Shown in pieces: positions 11,426 through 24,111 of a stretch of 64,000 nt of DNA. How positions within the stretch are numbered: the first letter of the stretch is position 1; each line of letters begins with the position of its first letter. Under the pieces are notes generated by a model. It made no database searches and had not been told where the DNA came from. It was given only the letters and a program-made list of their open reading frames with translations. The DNA is from Pelomyxa schiedti (Eukaryota > Evosea > Pelobiontida > Pelomyxidae): assembly GCA_020536535.1 (NCBI GenBank), contig JAHLWZ010000053.1, forward strand, positions 34,842 through 98,841. Reading direction: 5' to 3'. The position numbers and the translations under genes were made by a program.

Positions 11426-11721
11426 TATCGGGAAATAAACAAACACTCCGTACAGTGTTAGGTTTTGAGAATCTTGGAGTTCCAAGATCCTGCAAGTCAG
11501 AAATTATGGGGAAGATGTGGCATGTCAAGGTGCCAAGCGAAACTGTCAATGTGCTTGTGAGTCCGATTTCTGGGGGACTGAGGATGTGCCTGCCGCGAAT
11601 TCCTTCATCAGGAGCACGGTGGCCAACAACCACCATTTGGGAAATCGCGGAATGACATCTTCTTTCGTAGTTTTTTTGAGAAACATCAACGCGAAGCAAA
11701 ACACAAATTTTGTGTCCCTGG

Positions 11722-14700
11722 ATGGAGTTCACTGTGACACCGGTACAGCTGCAGGAGCTCGTCCGCCACAAGTACGTTACGTTGCGAGATCTCTTCCTTT
11801 CGAGTGGCAGATCCTTATTTTCCCTTTTTTTTTCTTTTTTGTTTGTGTGTCTCCTTATTTTGTTACGCACTCGTGGTGTTCTTGTTGCGACTGCTTTGTT
11901 AAGGGAATATTAACAATAAAAAAAAAAAAGGAAAGTGGAGGAGTTGGTAGCCTTGGGAGGATTGGAAGGATTGGCTGAGAAGTTGGGCACCCACTTAAAG
12001 ACAGGTCTCAGCAAAGAAGAAGTCGACTCCAACTTTGCCCATCGACGCAGCGTGTGAGTATCCCCTACTTTTGGCCGAGTCCTTTCTCATTTAAGTCTCT
12101 AAATCCACCTAGATTTGGTATAAATGTGCTCCCTGAGCCAAAGCACAAAAATTTTTTCCAACTGTGGTTCGAGGCCATCAAAGATTTGACCTTAATCATT
12201 CTTATCATTGCTGCAGTAGTTTCTTTGGTCCTCGGTCTTGCAATTCCTGAAGGTTAACTATTTGTGGGCATAGCGGTATCTTAATATCACTCCAATGCAG
12301 ACCTTGGCTACCAAGATGCCTGTCTAGTCAATGTAACGTACAGTGAGGATGAAGTCATCAGTGATCAACAATCAAGTAGGAGGAAAGCATCATGTAACTT
12401 TTATAATTTATGCTGCAATCCAAACTTCCAGGTTGGATTGAAGGAGCAGCCATTCTTGCTGCAGTTCTTGTGGCGAGCACTGTCACGGCCGGGAATAACT
12501 ATTCAAAGGAGCGCCAGTTTCGTGCACTTTCTAATCAAGAAGAGCGTGACAGAACTGTCAAAGTCATACGAAAAGGGGAATTGGTAACCCTTTTTTTCTC
12601 TTTTCCCCTTCTTAATATGGCTTTGTTATTAAATGCTTCAACTTAAGGAAACTATTCCATATGCCGAGGTAAATGTTGGTGATGTTATTGCGCTTGATAC
12701 TGGTGACGAGGTTCCTGCAGATTCAGTTTATATATCTGGATTTGGTATAGACAAGCCCTACTATCCATCTCTTATTCCCTCTAGGCATGAAGGTTGACTC
12801 GAGCAAGATGACTGGAGAAACAACTGATATGAAAATAAACGCATCCCGACCATTTGTCCATCTTGGCTATAAGGTAAACTTTTTTGTGCATGGTTTTACC
12901 CTGACATTAAAACTAGCTTACTGATGGTAGTGGATACGTGTTAGCATGTGGTGTTGGACAGCACACGGAATGGGGAAAGACAATGGAATCTTTACACGAT
13001 GAGAAGCCTGACACTCCTCTTCAAGAAAACTTGGATGTGTTAGCTGGGAGTATGTTTAATAACCTTCTTCAACAACTTATGGGAATCAGCAATTGGGAAA
13101 TTTGGAATGAGTGTGGCACTGTTCGTTTTTATATTTCTTTCACTGTGGTGGCTTATTCCAGCCCTAACGTTCGTTGTGCAACTGTCCTATTACAATTGAT
13201 GCTTTTTAGATACGAATGTGAATGGGTGTACGCTGACGATTACTGTGCTCCAGCTCCCACCAATATCTCTTCATATGGTTCAGAGTACGTTTGCCCCAGC
13301 TACGACTGGTCTCAAGCTGTCGATCTTATTGATTATGTCATTATTGCCATTACTATTGTGGTGGGTACCTTCGGTTATTCGTTTATTCATAGACCTCACC
13401 ACTTTGCAGGTTGTAGCTGTCCCCGAAGGTCTCCCGCTTGCTGTCACTATTTCTCTTGCCTATTCAATGAAACAAATGTACGCTGATAAGAATTTGGTGA
13501 GGCACTTAAAAGCTTGTGAAACCATGTCTAATTGCACAAGTATTTTCTTCTCTCAAGTTTTTATCCCTTAATACTCACATGATCAGACATTTGTTCTGAT
13601 AAAACTGGAACACTCACGGAAAACTGTATGACGATTGTCCGGGTATGTTATTATTGACAAATAAAAAATTTTCATTTGTTTAATGCATTCCAGGGTTGGT
13701 TGAGTGGTAGAGACTTCCCTGAGGTACCTCCCAAGTTTGAGATACCCAAACATGTCCTGAGACTTACCACCGAAAATTGTGCTTTGAACTGTGCCTACAG
13801 TTCCAATCTTCTTCACAAGGAGGGCAAACCTGTTGTATGTTCTCTTTTTCTTTTTCCCCTCTCCAAACTCCAATTTAGGAAACTGTTGGAAATAAAACCG
13901 ATTGTGCCTTCCTCATTTTTAGTGAAGCCCTTGGGGCCAATTATCATGAAATCCGTGACCAAAATTCTGACAATATCTACCAGCGATTTACTTTCAGCTC
14001 CACAAGAAAGCGCAGTAATTGCTTAGTGTGGCTAGACCAGAGCAAAGGATTAATCAGACACTATGTGAAAGTAGGTCAAACTGAGATTAAATTACGCTCA
14101 TTGAGCACAGGGAGCTGCTGAAATAGTCCTTAGGCGGTGTGCAAGTGTTCTTGATGCTGAGGGGAACCCTGCCGAACTTTCAGACGAACTACGCGCAAAA
14201 ATCGAGGAAGAGATTCAAGGTTATGCTACAAAGGGTTTAAGACCATTATGCCTTGCCTTCCGTGACCATCTTGCTGCCGATCCATCCAAGGCTATAGAAG
14301 TTACCCCAAAGGAGGGGAGCTCTGTAAGTAGTAGACAACTTCAGTAAAGAATTTACTTGCTTCAGTCAGCAGATCAACATCAGGAAGGCGAGACTGAAAC
14401 TATTGAGGACGCTTTCTCAACGGCAGAGCCCAACGTAGTTATGGATGACACTAAAGCAGTTTATGAAACTGCTCCCGATACAAACTTAACACTGTATGCA
14501 ATTTTGGGCATTCACGACCCTCTGCGACCAGAGGTTCCTGCTGCTGTGAGGGCTTGCCAAGATGCAGGGATAACTGTGAGAATGGTAACTGGTGATAGTA
14601 TCCTTGGGAAAAAACTTCCTTTTCCATCCATGATTGCCTCTGTTTTTCCTTGACTTACTAAGATCTCCTTACTGCCGAACATATTGCTAGGGATTGCTTC

Positions 14701-16302
14701 ATTCTCAAGCCAGGAGGTTTAGCTATTGAGGGACCCGAATTTGCTAGCATGTCCAAAAAGCAACAAATTGAAATTTTGCCAAAACTTCAGGTTTTGGCTA
14801 GGTCATCCCCCACAGACAAGAAGAACCTAGTCAAACGGTACACTTTTTCCAATTCTTCTGTCTTTCTAAGCCCCGCAGCTTGATTAAACAAGGTGAAGTT
14901 GTTGCTGTGACAGGTGACGGTACAAATGACGTACAGGCATTGAAGAAGGCCGATGTTGGACTGGCCATGGGTCTTAGAGGGACGGACATTGCCAAACAGG
15001 CTGCAGGTTTTTACTCCATTTCACCATTTTCCACTAAGTAGGACAGACATCGTTATCTTGGATGACAATTTCAAGTCAATTGTGAAGTCAGTGATGTGGG
15101 GAAGAAGTGTCTATGACAACATCAGAAAATTCATCCAATTCCAGCTTACAGTCAATGTCGTTGCTCTTGCTGTTGTAGCCATTGGAGCTGTAACCCAGAA
15201 AGGAGCTTGTTTGAAAGCAATCCAGCTTCTCTGGGTGAATATGATTATGGATACAATGGCCGCCCTGGCGTTAGGTACTGAGCAACCAACAGCAGCCCTT
15301 CTCAAACGCAAACCGTGAGTGGTAGTGAAAAAGGAAATTTTCCGCACTCATCTCCCTTTAGTTTTGGGCGCTACGACCGACTTATTTCCAATTATATGAT
15401 ACGAAATATCGCTGTTCATGCAACCTATCAGGTAGGGTCTATGTTAAATACTTCGATTTTTCTGATGTACTGTTTGAAAATAGTTAGCTGTGCTACTTAC
15501 TCTTCTTTATGCCGGACGGTTCTTCCCTTGGCTGAGTGTGGATTGCGCCTACACTGATGTAAATGATCCTTTGAGCACGACTCTTACTTCAACCTGCTGT
15601 TTGGGTAATCTCACTATTGTCCTCATATCATACCGATCCAAAACCAAGAAAACTCTGAGGGAGTCGTCTACCCTTCGGATACATATTGCCCTGATGGGGA
15701 GCACCGTGCTTTTGACTCCGAGATTAACGAGCAAACTGTGGTACTGCAGACAGTGATATTCAACACCTTCGTGTTTTGTCAAGTCTTCAATGAAGTAAAC
15801 TCCCGTAAAGTCAACAATGGTGTGTTTTGCTTTGAGATGTGAGTTCTGTTAATGCCTCCCCCAGAGTGGAACGTATGGGAAAAAATTTGGACCAACTGGA
15901 TGTTCCTACTCATTGTAGGTATTACAGTGGTAATCCAGACACTTATCATTGTATTTGCTGGAGACTGGATGAGTGTAGCACCTTATCCAGGACTGAATCT
16001 TGCACAATGGGTCACTTGTCTCGTGCTTGCAGTTATTACAGTACCTCTAGGTAGGTCGCCACCTTAGATACTTCATTGGACTTGAATCAACACTAATCCT
16101 ACAAATAAAAAAAGGGCTGTTGTGCACACAAATACCGGTACCTGCCTATGAACCCAAAAAGTTCAAAGAAGATGACGGTCCCAGCATCTGGGAAAAATGC
16201 AAGGCAAAACTCGGTTTCACTACACCAGAGTCCCAAGTACTTCTGCCACACAAAGACAATGACAAAGAGAAAGAGAAAGAGAAGTCGGCAGAGGAACCCT
16301 AA
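11722..16302 (+). CDS. P2B-type plasma-membrane Ca2+-transporting ATPase
   Basis: The start is [17 protein letters not shown] at 11722, followed by [20 protein letters not shown], which resembles the N-terminus of PMCA pumps. Visible in order are the first membrane pair ([19 protein letters not shown]), the actuator domain ([18 protein letters not shown], and TGET in KMTGETTD), and a membrane segment leading to [20 protein letters not shown]. Next come the phosphorylation motif CSDKTGTLT (Asp codon 13598-13600), MVTGD, the hinge [20 protein letters not shown], and the C-terminal membrane helices with [20 protein letters not shown]. All catalytic motifs are intact across more than 15 introns. 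It should export Ca2+ from the cytosol at ATP cost. The tail is short and Lys/Glu-rich ([12 protein letters not shown]); I see no clear calmodulin-binding helix. Confidence 0.95.
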
Positions 16303-16447
16303 AAAAAAAACAAAGAATTGGCACCCTGGGCACAACTAGAATTTTGAAAGCAGTGGTTGGCGCCACTGTGCTTTCTAATACTTGTTTTTCTTTCTAAATT
16401 TCTTTCCTTTACTTTTCATAAAAAAAAACCCTCGAACGCAAAGTAAA

Positions 16448-18081
16448 ATGGACAGTGGGGCGGCGGCAGTTCCCGAAGAAGCGACAACAGTGGCGGAATC
16501 TACGACACAAAAGAACGTGGAATCTCCCTCACCCATGACTACGTCATCGACAGAGGAAGTACCGGCCAAGGCAGATCCAGAAACTCCAGAGACGGCAGCA
16601 ACGGCGTCCACTATAACTTCAACGCCTGCTACAGTGGTGATCTCGGGACCTACGCCGGTCGTTGGAGGAGCGAAGAAGAAGAAGAGGGATTGGACGAGCG
16701 ATGACTGGCCAGATGTGACGCCGTTGCCTATTTCGGATCCCAATGTACTGAGTCCTGTTTGTCCCATTGCTTACAATGCGAGATGTGAGTACCTCCCGCT
16801 GCACAAGTGCCTCCATGTGAACTAAGTTGTCCTTTCCCTTATGGTTGAATATTAGTTAAAGAGGTGATGGGCTATTTCCGGGCTGCACTTGCAGTGGACG
16901 AGAGAAGCCCTCGTGCTCTTACTCTTACCGCGGAAGTAATAGACTTGAATGCTGCCAATTACACTGCGTGGTGAGTAAAATTGTACCCAAAGCAAGCCAT
17001 TTTGATGTTTTAAATGTCGTGCCACGCAGGTACTATAGACGAAAATTGCTCGAGTCTCTGGGAACTGACTTACACACAGAACTGGCCTTCATATCCAAAA
17101 TTGCCGATGGGAACCCTAAAAACTATCAACTGTGGTGAGGCATTAAACTACATTGAACTCCTGGTTCCTGACTTAACAAACTCAGGTACCATAGGCAAAC
17201 AATTGTTGAAAAACTTAACGACCCTTCCGGGGAATTTAAGTTTGTTGAGAAATTACTTGTTGAAGATGGAAAGAACTATCATGCGTGGGCTCATAGGTTT
17301 CCCAGAGTGAGGAGGAAAATAAAACTAACAGGTGCACTTCTCTCACAGGCAATGGGTTTGTGAGAAGTACAACATGTGGAATGGTGAACTTGAGTATATT
17401 GATGTACTCCTCAAATTTGATCCCCGCAACAACTCGGCCTGGAACCATAGATACTTTGTGGTGACAAAAAATGGGCAACCCATAACACCCCAGGTCATTG
17501 AACGCGAAATTGATTTTGCCATTCGCCACATAAATCGGGCACCAAACAATCAAAGTCCGTGGAATTACTTGAAAGGGTGTGTTCCCATCCTTCCTTCCAC
17601 CTCATGTTAATTCCCTCTAAGAGTTGTCCGACTCGGAGGTGGCTATCAGCATTTTCCCAAAATAAAAGAATATTGCCAATCTATGTCGCAAAAGTTTCCG
17701 GCATGTGCTCACTGCCTCTCTATTCTTGTGGACGTTTTGCAGGAGGAAGGAACTTCAAGTTTACCACTAGCCCACGAGGTTTGTTGTTCTCCTCCCTTGC
17801 CCTTCCCTCACCTCTTCAGACTCTTGTTAAACTTCGTGATTCCGTGGACACAGCACACAGTCGGTACTGGGAATACAGAATCCAACAACAGAAATTACAG
17901 CACCCTTCAGGTTACAATACACAAAAAAAAATTGTACAACTTACGTTGCCACAGAAGTCACTACAGAATTACCACCTTCCACAGTCACTGAAACCACCAC
18001 AACCAAAGGTGACTTGTAATCAAAAAGCAAACACATTCAGCTCGAGGGGTTTTTTTTTTTTGTTTTGTTAAAGTAGTCTAA
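16448..18081 (+). CDS. FNTA: Protein farnesyltransferase / geranylgeranyltransferase I alpha subunit
   Basis: From the ATG at 16448 there is a Ser/Thr/Pro-rich head, then [16 protein letters not shown], the family's usual opening. PFTA repeats follow: [56 protein letters not shown] and [10 protein letters not shown], on exons joined by short introns. This alpha subunit pairs with a beta subunit to add farnesyl or geranylgeranyl to CaaX proteins such as small GTPases. The C-terminus is uncertain. My preferred model splices to a Thr-rich tail ([18 protein letters not shown]) and ends at 18079-18081; without the last intron it would stop at about 18019. Confidence 0.93.
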
Positions 18082-18336
18082 CTTGCGTAACTGGAATTCT
18101 ATCCAAGGGGCATACAAATTGATTGCCATGAGAGTTGTCAATCACTGTCTGTACACAACCCTAGCAGAAGAGTTGAAGAAAAAAACCAAGAAAGAGACTT
18201 GATACCTTGCACAAACACACGTGGTGGCAGGCTGAGGTCAAATTAGAATTCAGTGAATTGAAAGAATAAGGAAGCATACGGAGAAGCATGGAGTCTGGTT
18301 TGTTTGTCCTACATAAGTGACACACCTAATTGTGGT

Positions 18337-21300
18337 TTAAAATGGATGATGTGGTGTAAGGTGTATGAAGAGGTTGTGGGTTGATACCTGCAGTGGAGGT
18401 GGTACCACAGGATACACCTGGTATACTTGATATTGTTGTGGTTGAGGCATATTAGGAAACTGGAATGCATTGGCAGGGACTTGAAAGGCAGCAGGGACTG
18501 CCTGCCGCAGCGGGGTCTGTTGTGTTGTTGGGTGCACTTCTGTTGGCGGCAAAGGTGTCTGAAGTGGGGGAAGTTGTGGTAGTGCAAGGGGAATGCTGGG
18601 GAGAGGTGATACTTGTGGTTGGGGGTCCTGGTGCGGAGCGGGAGGAATCTGAACCTGAATTGGTTGTTCGGGAGTTGGAATTGTAGTGTTTTGATCAGAA
18701 GGGGGTGGATTTGGAGGTGGGTTTATCGACTGGAAGAGTTTTTCTGCTGCTAACTCAGGTGGGATACTGATTTAATCGACATTGGGCAACTTAGAAGTAG
18801 CAGGGAATACATACATTGCTGTGGATCTTAAAGTGGTAAACGATCTATGCGCACCTTCGACAAATTAGCGAAGTTGAAAGTTGAAAGTGTACGGAGCTCA
18901 CTTCCTGGGGTAACGGGGGTAAGGGGTTTAGGGGGAGCATTTCTTGTCGGTGTTGAGGGGCATGGGGCGGGCGAGGTGAGTTTTGCATTTCTCACTAGTA
19001 TTTGCTGTATGTCAAAAGCTGTTTCCATCAGTTCCTAATTCCCGAAGTATTAGAGCGAGAGTCCTAGACACTCTAAGTTGCCAACCTGAGAATTTTGTGG
19101 ATTTGTCGCCAGTTCTTTGCTTACATCCATTGCCGGTACCGGAAGCACAGTGACCAGTCGATTTCTGGGGAAAAAAAAAAACCCGAAGTTGGAATAGTAT
19201 TAAACGGCGAGCTCCAATTGTACACATACTGTCTCAGGGATGTACTTATCATCTTCATACCAGCAATAGTTATATTATTGTCATCCAGAAAAAGTTCAGC
19301 AATTTTGGGATGCAACTGAAGGATCTTTCCTACGAGGGCAGCTGCAATGTCACCCGATTGATGACCACTGAATGAAAGTTTGGAATGTTAGTATTCATAA
19401 CTTCTAAATAACCTGATATTAAGACTAGTCAAACGGGGGTTACTTAAGACAGCAAATAGTATGGTAACCAGATCTTGTCGGAAAGGTGCCCTGGTATTGG
19501 CAGCCATATGAAGACATTCAATGGGACACTCTGATCCAAGAAGGGTGACCAGACTTTCTACAGGCTTCCTATACTTTGCCCTGGGATTGTTGAATGTCAA
19601 ATTAACATGAGTGGAATAAGTAGTACTTTGGCCTTAAAAAGCTCCTGTTGATGTTGAAATTCTTTAGAGTTCGACTTTTCGACAACTGCGAGCAGACAAT
19701 GGAGAAAGACTCCCAGCTCATTATGGAATCACTTAGATCCAGGGATTCTAGAGACATAAGAGCATTTTGCTCGTTTATTGTCTGCAGTGGATAACAGAAA
19801 TCGGTCAACGTGTAGGAGTTTGTGGAAATCACACTCGAAATAGGGGTGTAGGAAGTTTGGAATCAGATAAGTGTAAATTTCTCAAGCGTTTCATTTTCTT
19901 TTCTATAAGAACAATCAAATGGTTCCTTTCACCCTCGTTCAGGCTGGAAAATCCAAGGTCTAGTTCTCTTTGCCAAATAAGCAAAGGAAACCCAGTTGAG
20001 ATTCACATAGCATACGTTATTGTGGGGGAATCAAGAAATGCTTCAAAAGCTGGAGAAGTGCCTTTCATTTTTAGAGTGTTAAGCTGAGATCCAGTTGCCG
20101 TCAAAATCGTGTTCAGTGATACAGACGCTACATTACACTCAGTGAGTGAATAAGTAATGCTATCAACCTTCTTTTGTGATCCTGTTTGGATGTAAGTGGT
20201 TGCAGATAAGAGAAAGTGGAGAAACTTATTTCCAGAGATGTCTAATTTCGTCAAGGTATTGACGTGGTGTGCCAACTGGATGATAGTTGATAACGATTAT
20301 TATTCAGTGTTCATACAGCTTCAAGCAATTGATGTGTGCCAGACTTTGTGGCCCCACAATTGTGAACATTCAATTCCACTAGGCAATGAGGGTGCTTCTT
20401 TAGCAATGCTGCAAGTAATACAAAGCCTTTGTCCTGCTTTATTAGCTCCATTGTGGGAAAAAAATCTAACTTCAATAGGATTTTCACTAAAATCTAGGAA
20501 GTGCAGAGAGCTGGCATCATTTGCAGTAATTGCTTCTATCAGTGGTGCCAATGAAAAATTATCTAGTCCACAATGGCTGAGTGTGAGTCTGGTAAGAGTT
20601 GAATTGTGCCTAGTTGACATTAGTTAGACAGGGGATAACAATCTAGACGCTTTCTAACTTGAGCACAAGGGAGAGGGGAATGACTAAATCTCGATGCAGA
20701 AGATAGCCAGTTAGGCTAAAGGATGTAAAGTGATTATTATAAACAAGACTGGTAAGAACTGGCTGCCAGTACAGTCAGATGACTCAATGGTGGAGGAAAA
20801 AAGGAAAAAACCTTCAGTTCTAGTTTGACTGAACCAGTTGCTTTTTTGTTTTTGTCTTAGTTCATATCAAGAAAAAATGGAGAATACCAGCATTTAAAAA
20901 AGGAGTTAAGTTAAAATCACTGAGATCACTGCAGTACACAGAGCAGAGGAATTGGTTTGGGACTGATTTCATGTATTGGCACATTGTAGTATAGGTAGTG
21001 ACAAAGCCGCCACACCCATCCACCTCAGGCAAGTCAACTGAACTTATTTACAAAGAGAAGCTAGTGGTGCAGTGTACCTGAAGCAAAGATGGTTTGTTTT
21101 CTGCAATACAAGTTAAAAAAAAAACAAATAAAAGGAGTTTAAGCTACCTTGACTCTGGTAGAACGTTAAACTTATAGTAGAAAACTGTTGAGTTTGGAAA
21201 TTGTTGTTGGAACATGCTGTAGCTCACTGCAATAATATCTTCGACTTTAGTTGTATCCTGAATATTAAAGGCAATGGAAAAAGAAGCAAAGTCCAGTCCT

Positions 21301-21767
21301 ATCTAAAAAAACAAAACATCAACCCAATAAATAAAAATAGTTACTGGTTACCTCATGTTCGTTGAGACTTGTAACAGTTCTTATATCCAAAAAATGAGAA
21401 CAATTAATGATCTATCCAAGTAAACAAGACATTACTCCAAGAATAATTTTGTTGGTTAAAAACAGCCATGCCTTGAAATTATGGGAGAGCACAAAGAACT
21501 TGCACTCGGTTGCCACGAGATACCTGATCACAGACTTCGATTTTGGTTTGGTCGTCTCAATTCTCAGTGCCAAGTTGATATTCACTTTGGTTCCCTCGTG
21601 TTTTTCAACAACAATTTCCATCGACCCTGGTACATTACGGAGGGAGAAAAAAAAGAGTCACGTAACGATCCCAGTAACACTACAATACAACTGTCGCTCC
21701 CATAATGAAAGAGTGTCATACGGTAGTCCGGTGGGGAAGCATCAGAAACAACCGAAGGCTCTGCCAT
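18337..21767 (-). CDS. CARMIL-like leucine-rich repeat protein
   Basis: The start is the ATG at 21767 (MAEPSVVSDASPPDYRMTLF). The N-terminal region looks like the CARMIL PH-like domain (MEIVVEKHEGTKVNINLAL, then DTTKVEDIIAVSYSMFQQQF). A long run of ribonuclease-inhibitor-type LRRs follows: LTRLTLSHCGLDNFSLAPLI, SLHFLDFSENPIEV, LDISGNKF, LESLDLSDSIMSWESFSIV and HPKIAELFLDDNNITIAGM. Then come a helical piece (METAFDIQQILVRNAKL) and a Pro/Gln-rich tail (INPPPNPPPSD, PLPPTEVHPTTQQTP). This order fits CARMIL, which regulates capping protein and recruits myosin I at membranes. I did not find an unambiguous capping-protein-interaction motif, so a generic PH-LRR-proline-rich protein is the alternative. 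Exon borders in the LRR part are approximate, and the stop at 18337 assumes no further intron. Confidence 0.6.
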
Positions 21768-21972
21768 CACAACGGTTTATCAATGATAACGCACAAAGAA
21801 GAATGGGAAGAATTCCTTCCCTTCGGTGAAGACAGAAACACACTGTTGAGTTGAGCTTTGGCTCAAAATTTTTTGGATTTTTGTGACTGGTCAAACTGCA
21901 GCATTTTTTTGTTTTTTGAAACCCCACACAAAGACAACACTGTGTTGGTGCACATAGGAGCCGAGGACTGGA

Positions 21973-23718
21973 TTAAAGTCCTCCCCTGGGCTGTGGTTGT
22001 TGTACGGGGAAGGCAGCAGCACGTGGAGGATAGGCCATGCGTGGCATGCCCCTGTTGGGATTCACCATGGTGGCTCCCTGAGGGAATCCTCCCCTTCTGT
22101 TCTGGTTGTTGAGCCCAAGTGCTGCCGGTGTGGCCTTTTGAAGCTTGTCCTCCAACTTTTTGTTGTAGTTGGCAATAGCAATGGCAGCAGCTACGGCATC
22201 AGCGGCTGCTGTCCCTGGTGGGGGTGCGGTAGCTGCGCTGAGGTCGGCAACGACTTTAGCGTGAAGAGCGACGTTGGGGGATCCAGGGGTGCCTGTGGCG
22301 TCTTTGCGGATTGGTTTGCCATTCCTGTCGGTTGGTGCTTTTGGCTTCTCACTATGAGGAGTGGGTAAGCAACAATAGGAACCTTCTATTTGGTACAAAC
22401 TTTTTCTTGATGGTCCTAGCAACTGGGGCTGGTCTGCTGCGTGCAACGAGTTCAGCAGCACTCAATTTTTCTTGAGGAAGATAAGGGACAAATCATAGTG
22501 GGAAGGCACGTTACCTTTAGTGGCTGGGGCAGTCGTGGTTGTGACTGGTGTTGGTACCTGGGCTGGGGTCTGAACGGGGGTTGCAACTACTGGAACTGTA
22601 GGAGGAGCAACGACCGGGGTAATTGGAGTTGCAGGAACAACGGGTGCTGGGGCTGGGGTTGCTGGTGTAGTAACGACGGGAGTTGGAGCTGGTGCCTGAA
22701 TTTGAGTTGGTGTTTGTGTGGGGGGGAGAGTGGGTTGCTTGACTTCAGGTGCAGGAGCGGGTTTCTCCTCGACGTGAGGCTTAGGTGCTGCCACAGCTGG
22801 AGCAGCCACCTGAGAGGCGGGAGTTTCCACTTTACCCTTTGAGAAGTGAGATTACTGCCCAGACAGGAAACAAAAAAAGAATTGCAAGGGTACCAGGAGT
22901 TCCTTAGACTGGAACAGAACGTTAACTGTGTGTGCAATGCGATCGTCTGTATTTCTGTGAGTAGAAGTAAAGAAGGAATGGGGAATTGACTTTTAGTGGT
23001 GCACATCTGGGTCAGGGCTTTCTGGGATTCGGCAAGTTTCTCCTCAGCAGTGCGGGGAATGGCATTCTTTGACAGCAATCCAGCAACAAAGTGCCTAAGA
23101 GCCTCAACATCACTTTCCTTAAGGGTCCCAGGAAGAGTGGTGAGATTGCGGGACAGGGACTCAACAAGAAGAAGCTTCAAGAGGAAAACTTCGTGGTGTT
23201 TTTTCTGGTCATTTTCCTGGAAAAGAGAATTTGAGAAAATTAGGTCCAAGAAAGATATTACAAAGTGGTACCTTGTGGTAAGCCTTCAAAACCTGGTCCC
23301 TGACGCGCTCCAAGGTTGAAGCTGTCATCTCAAGAGAGTCCTTGGATGCCACAAGGGTGCGCTCCTCTGTGCTGAGAGCACTCAAAGCCTTCCCCTCCTT
23401 GCGCATCTTCTCCTCTAGACCAACAATGCGTCCCAAACTCCCACGAACGGAGCGAATCTCCTTGGAAACAAGCTGGACGTAGAGGTTGCCAAAAACATCT
23501 TCGTTTTCCAACTCGAAATCGGGCTCTTTGTGTGCTGCAGCTGTTGAAGCTGGTGCTGCCGCGGATTTTGCAACTGGGGCTGGTTGTGTTGCCGCGGTTT
23601 GGGCTGGGGCGACGGCGGGAGTCGAAGTTGCGGGAGTGGCGTTGCTCGCGGGAACATTTTTTTTTGTGATGTTGACGGAGGGCTTTTTGGCGGGCTGTTT
23701 GGTAGTTTGTTGCTGCAT
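21973..23718 (-). CDS. Low-complexity protein with caprin-like coiled coil
   Basis: Translation begins at 23718 (MQQQTTKQPAKKPSVNITKK) and runs through an Ala/Pro/Thr linker. A helical core follows: VSKEIRSVRGSLGRIVGLEE, STEERTLVASKDSLEMTAST, KKHHEVFLLKLLLVESLSRN, VEALRHFVAGLLSKNAI and AEEKLAESQKALTQM. A Pro/Val/Thr-rich stretch and a basic C-terminus with Arg/Gly clusters (NNQNRRGGFPQGA, PRAAAFPVQQPQPRGGL) end at 21973. The helical core plus RGG-like tail resembles caprin-type RNA-binding proteins, but only loosely. One intron, near 22380-22350, appears to be only 31 nt long. An RNA-binding role is an inference from composition. Confidence 0.6.
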
Positions 23719-24111
23719 TTTTTAAGTGTCGCTTTTCCGGTGGGGTAAAATCGAAAGGAGAGATCCCTTTGACTTTTTGGTTTTTTTTTGTTGTTGTGGA
23801 GTTTCTTTTTTGAACTCTCTGCCAACGCGAACGCAGAGATGCACGGCCTGTGGTTGTTTTTACACAAACTGAAAAAAAAGGCGTCTGTAAAAGGAGGGAG
23901 GGAAAAAAAAATCCTACTGTGAGGTCAATCCACAATTGCATAGGTCAAAGCTAACCAAAATGCCAAGCCAACCACAGAACCAGGTTGGTGCGCCCTTTCG
24001 CTGAGACTCGTGTCCCACGGGGGTCACCAATCCCCTGCCTGGAAATTAAGCTGTCAACTTCAGCCATCACAGACCATAAAAAAATAAAAAACCCCACGGC
24101 CACACCCACAC
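23719..24111. other. Divergent intergenic region, probable shared promoter
   Basis: About 390 bp separate the divergent start codons of the caprin-like gene (-) and the transcription cyclin (+). I see T- and A-rich runs (23778-23793, 23870-23880, 24074-24090) and no convincing ORF, TATA box or RNA gene. It presumably carries both promoters and 5' UTRs. Confidence 0.5.

Noticed and set aside
22441-22842. Trp/Cys/Gly-rich plus ORF
   Set aside because: It is antisense to the Pro/Val/Thr-rich linker of the caprin-like gene, whose exons join in frame on the minus strand.
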